A stretch of DNA of 64,000 bases from Rhexocercosporidium sp. MPI-PUGE-AT-0058. Taxonomy: Eukaryota > Ascomycota > Leotiomycetes > Helotiales. Shown here one piece after another: positions 1 through 11,942 of this stretch (within the stretch, counting starts at the first letter, position 1; each line of letters begins with the position of its first letter). The stretch is from the NCBI GenBank assembly GCA_020746875.1, contig JAGTJL010000022.1, positions 372,001 to 436,000 on the forward strand, given 5' to 3'. Made by a program: the position numbers and the translations under genes. The notes beneath the pieces are model-generated. The model was not told the DNA's origin. It saw only the letters and a list, made by a program, of their open reading frames with translations, and did no database searches.

Positions 1-140
1 TCAAGCTATCTATCCTATTGGAGAGAGCTCAATTCAGCCTGAAACTGTGCCGCCTTCCAACGTCTTGAAAGCTTAACATCGGATCTCAAAGGTCCTCTTT
101 AACATGTGCAGTCTACAGCCGACCTACGTACTTGACATCG

Positions 141-2606
141 ATGGCTTCTGAACCACCTCCAGCGGTCTCACAGTCTGGGGAATCTTCTTCAAGCCAGCCT
201 CCCCCCGCATATGAGCTCTTTGACGAAACGACCGCAACTTTGAGCGTTATTCAGGATGGCTTCAACACTCAGACACATGTTAGAGGTAAGGATCACATGG
301 CTTTGAATGAACGAAATCTAGCTGACGTGACATCCAGATGACGGGCGTGTCGACATCAGAATAGATGAGTCCAATACAGAACTTACAAAACAAATCGATC
401 AACTCCATCTGGCCGCTCACCAACAACAAGACTCCCAACCTACGCCATTAGAGCCATCGCCAGAGTACACGGATGGTAGACCAGCAAACAGTGAGACACC
501 ACCTCCACTTAACATCGTGATCCAAGTCGTCGGCTCAAGAGGCGATGTTCAACCTTTCGTTGCCCTCGGCCGAGTGTTGAAAAACACCTACGGCCATCGA
601 GTTCGCCTAGCCACTCATGGCACGTTCAAGAAATTTGTCGAGGAGAACGGTCTCGAATTCTTCGAGATTGGCGGCGATCCAGCTGAGTTGATGGCATTCA
701 TGGTCAAAAATCCAGGCCTCATCCCAGGTGTCAAATCATTGAAAGCTGGGGATGTGGGCAAACGACGCAAGGGAATGGCAGAGATCTTGCAGGGCTGTTG
801 GAGGTCTTGCGCTGATGCATCTGAGGTCAAGCAAGACGAAAGCGAGGTACAAAGTCAAGATGCTGTAAAGACCAGGCCCTTTATTGCGAATGCAATTATT
901 GCTAACCCGCCGAGTTTTGCGCACATTCATTGCGCACAGAAGCTGGGCATTCCGCTGCATCTGATGTTTACGTTAGTTGAATCTCTCATATGCAACTACA
1001 TCATGCTGATCGAGTCGAAGAATGCCTTGGTCACCAACACAGGACTTTCCGCATCCTATTGCAAATATCAAGTCTTCTAATGCTACTGGCAGCATGACTA
1101 ATGAAATGTCATATACTCTTGTTGATATGATGACTTGGCAAGGGCTTGGCGATATCATCAACAAGTTCAGAAAGGAGACTCTTGACCTTGGCATCATCAC
1201 TCAAGCGTCAGCAGTCAGTATGCTTCATCGACTTCGAATCCCGTACACGTACTGCTGGTAAGTTGTCCTGGCACTTCATTCTGCAATCACGAATTGAAAT
1301 GCCTCACAGGTCACCAGCCTTGATCCCAAAACCGAAAGACTGGGGTTCACATATAGACATCTCAGGCTTCTACTTCCTCTCTCTCGCACCCAACTATCAG
1401 CCAGATGCTGATCTAGCTGCCTTTTTGGACGCAGGACCCCCACCTGTTTACATCGGGTTTGGATCGATCGTCGTTGACGACCCTAGCGCCATGACCGAAT
1501 TGATCTTCGAAGCGGTCCGAAAAACAGGACAGCGTGCTCTGGTGTCTAAAGGCTGGGGTGGGCTCGGAAGTGATGATTTCAACAAGCCTGATGGAGTCTT
1601 TATGCTCGGCAACTGTCCACATGACTGGCTTTTCCAACGCGTATCTTGTGTTGTCCACCACGGTGGAGCAGGTACCACAGCTGCAGGAATCGCTTTCGGT
1701 CGCCCAACAGTCATAATTCCATTCTTCGGGGACCAGCCCTTCTGGGGTGAGATGGTAGCTCGGGCAGGTGCTGGACCCTCGCCCATACCGTTCAAAGACC
1801 TCACAGCCGAAACTCTCACAGCCGGTATCCTTGAAGCTCTCAGGCCCGAAACCCTTGAGCGTGCAAAGGAATTAGGCAATCGCATCCGCGAAGAAAAAGG
1901 CAGTGAAGCAGGAGCAGCCAGCTTTCATGCGCAGATGGACGTGGATAGTCTACGATGCACGATGGTTCCAAGCCGAGTCGCTGTATGGCAAGTCAACACA
2001 AAGGGCTCGAAGACGAGTGATATCAAACTCAGCGCGTTTGCAGCGACTGTTCTAGGAGACGAAGGCATGATAGACGTTAACCAGCTAAAACTTTACCGGC
2101 CCTGCGAATATGCCGTGGAAGAACACGCCGTCATCGCTAATCTGAGTGGTGCTAACCCCATCACCGGGACTCTAGGATCCATCGCTTCAGGAATCCTACA
2201 CTACCCCGTCAACGTCGCCAAAGCATGGGGCGGCATCGTCTACGAACCATACAAAGGCGCCAGGTCAAACGGATGGCGCGGGTTTGGGAAAGGCATCGGT
2301 AAAGGACTTGGTGGCGTGATCTTCCATAAACGTGGGCTGGTCATTGGCGGGAAGAAATATGGGATGCGTGCGGTATATGAGTCTATCAAGAAGCGTATGG
2401 GATCTGATACTTTGAGCTTCATTCTCGCGGCGCATTTTACGCAAGGATATGAGGAGGCTAGGGCTGCGACAGAGGAGGAGCGGAGGGAGGTACTGCGGAA
2501 GTGGGAGGAAATGAAGCTGGTGCTGAAGAAAGAAATGACTGGAACAAGTACTGCGAGCTCTGCAAGCTCGACGGCGGCAGAAAATCCTTCTGCTCCAAGA
2601 AGTTGA
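141..2606 (+). CDS. Sterol 3-beta-glucosyltransferase-like (GT28 family) protein
   Basis: Predicted to transfer glucose from UDP-glucose to a sterol at membranes. Exons 141-285, 338-971, 1021-1257 and 1310-2606 join in phase to 770 aa, starting at the first in-frame ATG (141). The N-terminal half has the sugar-transferase motif VVGSRGDVQPF followed by MFTMPWSPTQDFPHP, the sterol-glucosyltransferase signature formed exactly across intron 2. The C-terminal half has the nucleotide-binding HHGGAGTTAAG motif followed by GRPTVIIPFFGDQPFWG. It lacks the PH/GRAM region of the large Atg26-type enzyme, so it is the shorter fungal form, with a longer C-terminal tail that is basic and glycine-rich (residues ~650-730) and then charged. 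The downstream DUR3-like gene converges on it. Substrate (sterol versus another lipid) is inferred from family only. Confidence 0.9.
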
Positions 2607-3268
2607 GCGTGAGGGGATTTGGGCGCTAGTTTATCGGTCTAACTTGTGCTTTTCGTGATGGATACCAATGTTTACCTCCACCCCACGTTTACAAATAAAG
2701 ATCCTGCGGTCAATGATCCCCCTCGAGTTTCCTAGATTTTTCCATACGGTGTAAATGGTCCACATCTATTACTTGGTGTTTCTTTTGAAACCACTAACCG
2801 CCCTAGTTGTTCGTAAGTTCTCAATACCTTTCAGCTCTTTGGACGAATCGCACCTCCAACTACACTTTGTGCCACAAATCTCCTGCTTGCAGTAGAAAAA
2901 TAATATATTCTTAGAGTACATCGCCTCCTCTCAGTTGTACAGGCGCTTGCTTGATCCCCTTCCTTCCTTCCAAGACCCTTGGTTTGTTCTTCCCTTTTTG
3001 AACTTTCTCGAGTTTCACATTGGTCTGTACGAAATTCAGGCATAAGTGGCATCTAGATCTTACCGATGATGTTAGAATCTCGCCATCTATCTCTGACAAG
3101 TAACTGTATCTCTATGTTCTTCCAGGAACCTGCATTACTTCTCTTGAAATGGAATCGAGACAGATGCAGTAGCACTTTCTGGGAACGAACTGGTTCCCGA
3201 AGTCTCGACTTCGGATATCTGTCCGTTTTGTGCCCGTTGGGATCTCTCGCCTTTACATAGCGAGTTGA
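2607..3268. other. Intergenic, convergent 3' ends
   Basis: Space between the 3' ends of the glucosyltransferase and the DUR3-like gene. The right part (3135-3268) is an open frame on the minus strand that looks like the original C-terminal tail of DUR3 (see the frameshift finding). Nothing else is recognised. Confidence 0.5.
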
Positions 3269-5574
3269 TTATGGAAAGTATTTGTTTCCGACCGTCGATA
3301 ATAGGGTAGAATCCAGCAACAAACAATGTCCCCAGAGCCAGATGATCGAGATCACAAGCCATGCAGAGTAAAACTACCTCGGTGTCAGCAAAGACATATT
3401 AATCAAAATCAAGAACAGAGTAGTGACTGACATTTTTGGAGAAGGTATACTTGGCAGCATACATGGGCAACGGCCACAGAATGAAATGTCCCAGGAACGT
3501 TGCAGCGCTCCAGATCGCAGCGACGGTAGTCCAGCGACGCATATACGGTAGCCATCGAGGATCATTGCGAGATGTCGGCTCTTTGCTTGCACCCACCGCT
3601 TCCTTCACCACAGGTCTGAGTAGAGACGGATCGCCAAAAGCTAGCTTCTCGGTCAAGAAATCATTCCAGTCGAAGTTCTGGGGTTTGGAAAGTGTGATGA
3701 TGACGGAGTACGGGAGTGGAGAGAAGGTTGATGCGAGGCAGCCGTACATGCATGGAAGGAGCTCGCCGGCGGATTTGATGGATACGTTGCCATAGAGAGC
3801 GCTTGCACTTCCTAGCCAGACCGAGATGCCGGTCACCATTCCCAGGAGAGGGGCGATGATTGCGGCTGCTCTGCTTTGTTGTCTCCAGAGGATCGTGAAG
3901 ACTGTGGGGAAGATTCCGGGACAAGTAACGACTCCTCAGAAGAAAGTTAGCCTACTCTTGTAAGTTGAGACATGAGTGAGATGGACGAACCGAGCATGTA
4001 TAAAGTCCAGCTCAAGTCAACACCCACGTAGTGTAGCATTGTGCTGAACGCAGCTGCAATGATAGCAAATATGATAACTCCATAGTGACTCCAGCGAATG
4101 ACGTCTCGATCAGTAGCGTTCTTGTTAGCGTAACATCTGTAGATGTCAAAACTGATGATCGACGACACTGCGATAATTTGAGCCGACAAGGTTGAAGTAA
4201 CAGCCATAAAAGTGATGAGAAGCACGGCAATTGCCCCACCTTTTCCAGCAATTGCTATGGCGGCATATGGTAAGACCAAGCCAGAACTGACTTCATGTGC
4301 AGACATAGCTCTGGGATATGTGGGCCAGATAGGTTGGTCTTGAAGTCCCCACGCTACACTTGACATGAGCGTCCCCAAAGCCCACGGGATAGCAAAGTAC
4401 GCAATGCCACCAATGACGTACCCAGGGACGACAGCTCTGGGAGATGCTGCAAAGGCTTTTACAAAGAAGCCTGTATCCATGATGACGAGGCCAAAGTTTG
4501 TGGTGACGTGAATGATGCCGAAGAATATTCCGCTTTTTGAAGTCATCGTCATGTAGGTTCCATCATGGTTTCCTGAGATCGGAGTGCGGGCTGATGCGGC
4601 TGTGACAAGGTCGTATAAATTGCCGATGGAGCCTATCTCCGGGACTGTGAATGCTTTTGCTGTGAAGAAGCAGAGGATAATCAAGATTGTAAATGTGTGG
4701 ATATAATCCGTGAGAAAGCTTTCGATTGTTAGCAACGTCTTCTAGCTGCGTCTAGGAACTGCATTTTTATACGTTGCCTTGATTCCTCCTACAAACGTAT
4801 ATACAACCACTCCGATAGGCAGAAGAAATGTTGCTGCAATCACATGCATTCCTGTCAGTGCAGTGATGGCAGCCGATGCACCAAGGAGCATGTTGGCGAC
4901 TGCGAACAAATTGTTCACGAGACATAGGAACATGAATACTAAATGAGCAACAGTTCCTAGGCCTCGGTTAACGAACTTCTCTATGACCTGAGATGCAACC
5001 ATAACTTACCATATCGAATTCTCACGATCTCAAGAAGTGTGTGAGCCTCCGGGATTTTCAATTTGCAGGATATTCCTAGCAGGGAAAAGAAAACTATCAT
5101 CGGACTGCAACCTGCTGCGAACCAGAACGGGCCGGAAACACCATATGCGTAGCCGACAAGAGATGAGCCTAGCATAGCTGTACTCCAGAGCCATGACTAG
5201 ATCTTGTTAGAGTTTTCATCAATGCGGAATGGCTGAGAGTGACTGACCGAGATGACAGCAGATGCCGTAAGTCCCCTCCCAACACTCCGATTTGCCGTAA
5301 TGAACCTGAATTAATGAGCATCAAATTAGAAGTGAGATTTTCGCCACGTACATTTCCGTTCTTGAATTATCTTCCCCCGTAGTTCTCTTGAGAATTTTAG
5401 TCACGAATACCATTGCTGAATACCACAGTCAGCGAGGACTAGCAGGAAAGATGAAGCCAATGACCTACCAAAAGCGAAAATAAGCCCAATGACTACCACA
5501 ACTACATATCCACCCGCTTGAGGAAGCGGGGGAGTAATGCTGGTTGCAGAGCCATCGCGTCTGATCATGTCCAT
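3269..5574 (-). CDS. Urea active transporter (DUR3-like, sodium:solute symporter family)
   Basis: Plasma-membrane urea/polyamine uptake permease by family. Exons on the minus strand: 5574-5469, 5415-5352, 5305-5248, 5196-5010, 4980-4773, 4718-3991, 3934-3432 and 3373-3269, giving 652 aa as read. Diagnostic pieces: LPQAGGYVVVVVIG in TM1, NRSVGRGLTASAVISSWLWS after TM2, GGIKATFLTDYIHT formed across an intron, and a hydrophobic profile of about 15 helices. In the last exon the reading starts normally (FYSAWLVISIIWLWG) and then leaves the family pattern, stopping at 3269. A second frame carries on with the expected TLFVAGFYPIIDGRK and runs to 3135. A run of four G (minus strand, 3330-3333) lies exactly at the change, and one more G would give a 697-aa protein. 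Transcribed divergently from the monooxygenase at 6395. Confidence 0.88.
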
Positions 5575-6394
5575 ATTGTTCAAAAACAACGCTTCAATTT
5601 TTACCTCGATTTTGGCGACGAAGGAACGATGAAGTGAAACTCTCAAACACAAAAGGCACGATAATTTATATTGCATTGACATTATATTAACGGATAGTGG
5701 GGGCACTATAGACTTTTTTCTTTTTCTATTATCTGATTTCGTGCTCTCGTCCATTCTGACGTGCTGCGATTCTTCTGGGCTAATTATACCAAGGCTTTGA
5801 AAGGCTGTCGAGATCGAGACCATTTAGTACATGCCTCTGATGCACGTTTGCATCTATGAACAAGGGCATGGTATCTAACCTCCAAAGCTTGATAAGGAGC
5901 AGCTAAATGTATGGAGTCAGGGCCGGGGTATGGAGGACATGACGCCAATTCCCATGCGCGGGTCTACAACTACCACTCGCTTGTGGAAGGCTATTCAGAG
6001 AATGGGTAAAAGCCGAGGGAATGCGAACACAATGCCAATATAAATAATTGCTGGGAAATACTGAGATTTAAGGTACTCTTCTAGGAAAAGGCGACATCTT
6101 GTGCTAGAAATCTTTATACTTTGACGGGCTCAAAAAGGGGGAGAATACTCGCTTAAATAGCAGCCACCAATCACGAAGATCAATGATGATCATCTCTAGG
6201 GCCATCGCACGCCATCCACTGGTGCCCTGACGCCATTAACCCCGGCAGTTATTTGGTTTATGTCATCTCAAATATTAAGTTGGTTCCATATTATAAGGCT
6301 TGAGTATCCCCATCGTCTTACCTGCAATTCACGAATAGAAATCCTAGCATACCGAGTTGGGGAGAACAAAGCTCAACTTTCAATTATCCTCACG
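5575..6394. promoter_or_regulatory. Shared divergent promoter region (DUR3-like / monooxygenase)
   Basis: An 820-base region between two divergent start codons. It holds one TGATAAG at 5890-5896, which matches the HGATAR site bound by fungal GATA nitrogen regulators (AreA/NIT2 type). Urea permease genes are commonly under such control, so nitrogen regulation is plausible, but one site can occur by chance. An open frame runs upstream of the chosen DUR3 start up to 5823; I take it as leader because family members begin close to the LPQ..GY motif. Confidence 0.35.
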
Positions 6395-8189
6395 ATGTCT
6401 CTCAACGGTTCCCACAAACGGCCAGATCTGGAAAATGGCAGTCGGGAGAGTAAAAGGGTGAAGACCGGGGGAGAACCGAAAAAGAAAAAGCTCATTCTCA
6501 ATGCATTCGTAGAGATGTGTAAGACAATTCCTGAGCACCCTTAAAGAAATATCTAAATGTACACAGGTAGTGGGCATCAGTCCCCAGGTCTCTGGAGACA
6601 CCCAGACGATCAATCTCATCGCTTCAACGATCTCGATTATTGGACTGACTTGGCCAAAACCTTGGAGAAAGCGAAATTCCACGGAATGTTCATTGCAGAT
6701 GTCCTTGGTGCGTCATTACACATCCTTCGTGATTATTGTTTTACTTTATTGAATACATGGTTTTAGGAGGATATGATGTTTACAGAGGCCCACAAAATCT
6801 TGATCCGGCCATAACTTCGGCTGCACAATGGCCAGTAAATGAGCCATTGTCCGTAGTTCCAGCGATGGCTGCTGTAACGAAGAGTCTTGGGTTTGGGGTC
6901 ACTGTTGCGACGACCTATGAGCAGCCATATCACTTAGCGAGAAGACTTTCGACTGTTGATCACTTGACCAAAGGTAGAGTTGGATGGAATGTAAGAACTC
7001 AACAGAGTCACTTGTATTTGCGACAACTGACAATTACAGATCGTAACTGGATACCTTGATTCAGCAGCCAGGAACCTCGGCCACACCGAACAGCCTGACG
7101 TTAGTCTTCTCCAACTGCCTCAGAGATGCATGCCAGCTGACTTGTACCTGTAGCACGATGAGCGCTACAAAATCGCAGATGAATATCTCGAAGTCATGTA
7201 CAAGCTCTTCGAGTCATCATGGCGCGACGACGCAGTCATCCGAGATTCCAAGAAAGGATGGTTCACCGACCCAAGCCGTGTCCGCAAAATTGACCACGTT
7301 GGCAAATACTACAATGTTCCCGGCCCACATATCTGTCAGCCAAGTCCCCAACGTACACCAGTACTCATGCAAGCTGGCACATCCTCAGCGGGAAAAAGCT
7401 TCGCGGCCAAGAACGCCGAAGCGATTTTCGTTGCTGGCCACAGTCCAGCAGTGGTAGCGAAGAGTATCAAGGACATCAGAGCCCAAGCGAAAGAATTTGG
7501 CCGTGATGAGAATAGTGTTAAGTTCTTGGCTCTGATCTGTCCTATTATTGGCAAGACGGAAGAGGAGGCGAAGGCGAAGTATGAGGAATACCTGAGTTAT
7601 GGAAGTGAGGATGGAGCCTTCGCTCTTTTTGGTGGATGGACTGGAATTGACCTCTCCAAATATGGTGACGACGAAGAGTTGAGACATGTGGAGAGCAATG
7701 CGATTCGGTGAGTGAATTGCCCGTCCGATTTGGAATGAGTGTGGGCTGAAAAGCATCGTCTAGATCTGCGGTTGAAGGATGGTCCAAAGCTACTCCTGGA
7801 GTCGCGAAGTGGACAAAGCACACCGTGGCCAAAAACCTGATGGTTGGTGGTTTGGGAACGACTGCTGTTGGAACCCCTGAACAGGTGGCGGATGAATTTG
7901 AGAAGTGGGTCGACGAAGGTGGAGTTGATGGTTTCAACATCGTAAGTATCTCCATATTCAAGTTGCGTCCTCTGCTCATTCAATCGAATAGTCATATGCA
8001 ATCACTCCAGGTACTTTCAATGATGTGATCGAACTTCTGTTGCCAGAACTGAAGAAGAGAGGACTGTTTTGGGACGATTACGAGGTTCCGGGTGGTACTT
8101 ATAGAGAGAATCTCTATGCATCCGAGGGGCAGAGTGGGTTGCCAGTTGATCATCCAGCGCATGGTTATCGATGGAAGGCAGAAGCATAG
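6395..8189 (+). CDS. FMN-dependent NtaA/SnaA/DszA-type monooxygenase
   Basis: Luciferase-like flavin monooxygenase that would need a partner flavin reductase; members oxidise nitrilotriacetate, dibenzothiophene sulfone and similar small molecules. Exons 6395-6518, 6567-6707, 6767-6990, 7040-7099, 7154-7707, 7764-7941 and 7992-8189 join in phase to 492 aa, close to the usual 440-500. Visible family features: N-terminal LILNAFVEMC then SGHQSPGLWRHP, FHGMFIADVLGGYDVY, DPAITSAAQWPVNEP, LSTVDHLTKGRVGWNIVTGY and VLMQAGTSSAGKSFAAKNAE, and the C-terminal FNDVIELLLPELKKRG. The first 30 residues are basic and variable (KRVKTGGEPKKKK), which could be a localisation signal or only a fungal extension. Head to head with the urea permease, so a role in using a nitrogen compound is possible but not shown. 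Substrate unknown. Confidence 0.92.
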
Positions 8190-8275
8190 ATCCCAAAATA
8201 TATGTAACTCTAAACTGAGAAGGGGAAAAAGGTATCTGGTAAAAGTAATAGCAAATCTGAATTTCAGGAGTGCAG

Positions 8276-10134
8276 TCACAGTATCCAATCAAAAGACTCG
8301 CCTTCTTCATCACCAAACTCGTCCGGCATGACTGAGTCGCTCGGTGGTTGGTAAGAGGTGTTCGTTGTCGCTTCAGCGCAAATGCAGAAGTCTGGGCAGT
8401 TACACAGACCGCGACTACTCCCATGGAGCTCCGAAAAGAGGCCGTCAGCGAAGGACGACAGATAATTTGGTCCTTGTTCAAAACTTTCAGAGTGTCCCGT
8501 TTGAGGTTCGAAATTTAGCAGACCATCTACAAGATCAGATTTCTGAAGAGGAGGCGGTTGTTCATATGCAGAGAAAATCGGAAGGCGTGTATTCCGGGTT
8601 CTCAAATGCTTCGCCGGTGCCGTCATTGGTATTCCTGGGATATGTGCAAAGGTCTTCTCGTGGTCTCGCGGATGCAGTGTTATCTTCAAGGTTTGCCCTT
8701 CCGACGTAAGATCTGAACAGTCGATCTTGGCAATCTTGAATGGTGTTCACCAGATTCGCCACAAGTGATGCTTCAACTGGCTGCAATTCTCGACGGAAAA
8801 CTTCCAACACACTGGAGCGAACTAGACGAGGAAGCTCTCGGCGAGCATACGCTTCATACTCGGTAAAGTCTCTTGAGTCTGGCGAAAGCGGAGCTTCGTC
8901 ACGCAATTCTTCGAAGTCTGGGACAGGAAGTTAGCGGTTGTGTCAGGCCTTGGTGAAATTAGGGGCTACCAACACGGGAAAGGGATCTCCTCATCTGGAA
9001 AAAGCAGTTTGTACATATCCCTCCAGCGATCCTCATCTGATTGATTGGGATGAGACTTCTTTCTGCTCCTCAATTTTCTCTCCATGTCAGGGCTGATTCC
9101 TTCGGGAGGTAGTCCAGGCTTTGTTTGACAAATGATTGCAGCATCGACAGTAATATGCGCATTCAACTGGTCTGCAGTTTTGAAAGTAACCCAGCATCTT
9201 CCACAATGAATTGCTATTCGATGGGTTCTGAAGAGATGTTCCCTGCTGCTTTTTAGTATGCTTTGCGGGATCTAAGCTAACAGACACAAGCCTTACTTTA
9301 ATCGACCAATAGTTCTCCAACTGGACAACGCGCATGAGCGATGGTCAAAAATGCTGTATTTAGAGGGATTGTGCTTTCTAAACAAACAAGCGAATTTCAA
9401 CGCATCTGCAAGTTTATCTCTAGGTCGCGGGTTTAGTCGCTTGAGTCTCCGATCCTCGTTTTCATTATCTTCTTGATCTTCATTGTCTTCGTCCCGGAGT
9501 CTTTTTCTGTGAGACGTAGTTGACTGCGCTGGTTGTGAATCTGCATTCAAACCTCTAGCCCGCTCGTGTCGTGTGCTTGATCCTGTTGCATTTTGCTGTA
9601 CATTGGAACCCCAGCGCTGATCGAAGATAGTCCAGAAATGGTCCATCACTCTTTCAACTGCAGCTTGTCGTGCTGGGTCGAGAATTGGTCCGGAGATCTG
9701 CTCCTCCGAGATTTGGAAGTTCTCCAATTTACTGCATAGCTCATCGGATGTGCCGCTCTCATTTTCCAAAAGTCTGTAGATACTGGCACGATTGCCAGAA
9801 ATATTGAAGTGTTCCGGTTCTTCGTCCGCAGACTGTAAAAAGCTACTATCTGCGATGTAGTGGAGAGTCTCCCGCCCACCCGACTCAACGATACCAAATG
9901 AAGAGGTTGGTTCTTCGTCCGCAGACCATGCATAGCTGTTAACTGAGCGAGACTTCTGCCCGCTCGACTCAACGATATCAACTGAAAAGTCAATACCAGC
10001 ATCCTTGAATTTGAGTTAGTGTCTAGTGATGGGCGAGAATCGACGATAGTGGGTGGACGAGTTGCGATTCCTTTGTCGCCACTTACAGGGCTGATGTCTC
10101 GCACGAAGCTTCCTTGCAACCCATTGAAGGACAT
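8276..10134 (-). CDS. C2H2-like zinc-finger protein of the fungal HLxRxH type, 3' frame broken
   Basis: Probable nuclear protein of a large fungal family of unknown role. Exons 10134-10087, 10003-9297, 9242-8974 and 8917-8562 give 459 aa as read. Features in order: a duplicated acidic segment (about residues 26-85, IVES...SADEEP twice), a basic acidic-flanked stretch (KRLRDEDNED), then FACLFRKHNPSKY, RSCAL, and across an intron EHLFRTHRIAIHCGRC with the paired Cys/His finger, then EDRWRDMYKLLFPDEEIPFPYFEE formed with a weak GT donor. After PSDF the frame ends at 8562, but the next frame continues without a break to 8276 with a cysteine-rich CNCPDFCIC segment and an ESFDW tail. A run of TTTT (minus strand, 8574-8577) marks the switch; one base fewer would give 554 aa. 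The true end may therefore be 8276. Function not known. Confidence 0.72.
9770..9990 (-). repeat. Two-copy imperfect coding repeat
   Basis: Within the zinc-finger gene, a unit of about 84-90 bases is present twice: each copy encodes IVES(S/G)G near its start and QSADEEP or WSADEEP near its end. The DNA is similar in both (ATCGTTGAGTCG and TCTGCGGACGAAGAACC are shared), so this is a fairly recent in-frame duplication. Confidence 0.7.
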
Positions 10135-10796
10135 TTCCAAATAAGTTTCCAGCAAACTTCATTCCTGGAAAAGATTTTGTTGAAGTGCTGTGTTGTGCTA
10201 CGCGAGAAACGAATTGAAATTTGAATCTCTGTGCCGCGTGTGCACCACACACTACCAATTATGAACCTTCGACGAGAAATCAAGCGAGACTGTGTAATCT
10301 AGAAAGCTGATGGTGGGTTGTCTAGTTTAGTCCTGGTTGTAATTACTGAGGCTCGAAGGGCAGAAAATCTCAGTATTTTCAACGCGGATGAGGTCAGGAA
10401 GAAACTCGCCAGCTGCGCAGAACTTCATGCAAGCCACAACATGGTGCAGATGCTTAGTCATAACACACTTTGCGCGACTTGCGAGAAACATCTAAGGGCG
10501 CATTTTGCGACTGCAATTCTAGATAGTCGAGTATTGCGATTCCTTAAAATACTCGCCGAGATAGAGAACTACCTCTGGCGAAGAAGGGCTTTTGTAAGAC
10601 AGTAGTAATGTGTATAAGAATTGACAGAGTCCGATGCTCCAGTGGACCAGCAATTACAAGCAGATGCAGAGCCAACATAGATACTCAAGAAGCATTCAAG
10701 AGATAATTTGCGCGAAGTTTATTCCTCAAGTGAAGCTACACAGTCAACAAACTCGCTTGGGCCATTTTTGCTGATATTTCAAGCAATCTGAGAACC
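10135..10796. other. Intergenic, no feature seen
   Basis: Region upstream of the zinc-finger gene and of the 93-aa gene. A frame of about 95 codons on the plus strand (10318-10605) lacks an ATG at its head and matches nothing I know, so I do not call it. Confidence 0.4.
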
Positions 10797-11142
10797 ATGT
10801 CTCCGCCCAAGGACCAAGAATCCATGCACTGCGCCGAGAAAAAAGCAGCAGAAGAACCAGAGTGAGTGTGCACCAATACAATTCCAAAAATAGAGGTGTC
10901 GGATACTAAGAGAATAAATCTCCAGGACTGTCGAACGTGCGAAGGCCTTGTCGCTGAATCCTTTTTTGTATGAGAATCCTTCAGCCACCGAACGACTTTT
11001 GTTTGATCTACAAGGCGAGGATGGGGACAGGTTGGAAATGTTGCGGGCCACTGTGAAAGCTTTGGACAAACAAGCTAGTGGTGATCATCTGAAGGGAGGA
11101 AATGGGAAAACGTCCACTTCTGATCAGAAGGAGACGGTGTAA
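10797..11142 (+). CDS. Small uncharacterised fungal protein
   Basis: Exons 10797-10861 and 10926-11142 join in phase to 93 aa (GT donor 10862, CAG acceptor 10925). The protein is hydrophilic, with a KKAAEEPETVERAKALSLNP stretch across the junction and a predicted helical middle (NPSATERLLFDLQGEDGDRL). It has no signal peptide, membrane segment or cysteine pattern. I do not recognise the family. The exact phase match and the change from intron-like to coding composition at the splice sites are the reasons for calling it a gene. Confidence 0.5.
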
Positions 11143-11942
11143 TCTGCTGAACTCGGTGCTCGGAAGCGAGAGTTATTGTCCAATGGCGAGCAGTCCACCA
11201 GAGCATAGCGAGGATTATCAAAGGATGTCAGTCATGTATCCGTATGCCTAGTGCCTATACCGAAAGATATTACCTACCTAGTTAAAGACGAGAAGGATAA
11301 AACTTGATTCTATATGACGGATATCAAATCAAAATCTCATAATTCCTTCTCTAGTCCATTTCCTCGATTATCTCTCAAGTTAGCGAGAAAAACAACAAGG
11401 AACCCACCTCAGAACTGCTCGGTGTTGGTCAATTTTATCCAAGTAGTCTTCCCTCCTTGTCATGCTATTTCCAGCCCCCAAACTTCAACTTAGACCCACC
11501 AAGCCACCATCAACGATCATCGCAATTCTTCAGCGGCTGCAGCCTCAAGACCCCAGGACTGTAAACAACAACCAATCACAATACTTTCTCACATATGATC
11601 TCACAATTCCCATGCTAAAATCCAAGAGGCTGAGTACAAGCCTGAAATAGTGGCCAATGGATTTCCTAGCGTTCTGTACAGTGGAGATCTAGGATTCGAG
11701 ACCCCTGAAGGATCAGGGTTTCCACCACTCAAATGCCTCCACGCCAGCCACCAAAGTCTGACGTGCAGAAGGTAAAACTTGTGCCACATGCCAAGAATAC
11801 GGCAGTACCAATGTAGCAAGTATCCTCCTGCTCTGTCGATGTCTAAACTTTCTTATGGAGATGCATTCCCAGATTCACAGCGGCAGTGTTTCACTTCCAT
11901 CGTGAATCCTCAGCAAGTGAGAGAGTGGGTGTCAAGGTCAAA
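11143..11942. other. Intergenic / promoter of the membrane protein gene
   Basis: No gene recognised. Open frames here are short and lack family features. The frame of the next gene is open back to 11886, but its first ATG is 11943. Confidence 0.4.

Noticed and set aside
1413..1885. Long minus-strand frames opposite the glucosyltransferase
   Set aside because: They are shadows of the plus-strand gene, with no family features and no ATG-supported context.
10318..10605. A 95-codon plus-strand frame
   Set aside because: No ATG at its head, no motif, and not linked to neighbours by splice sites.
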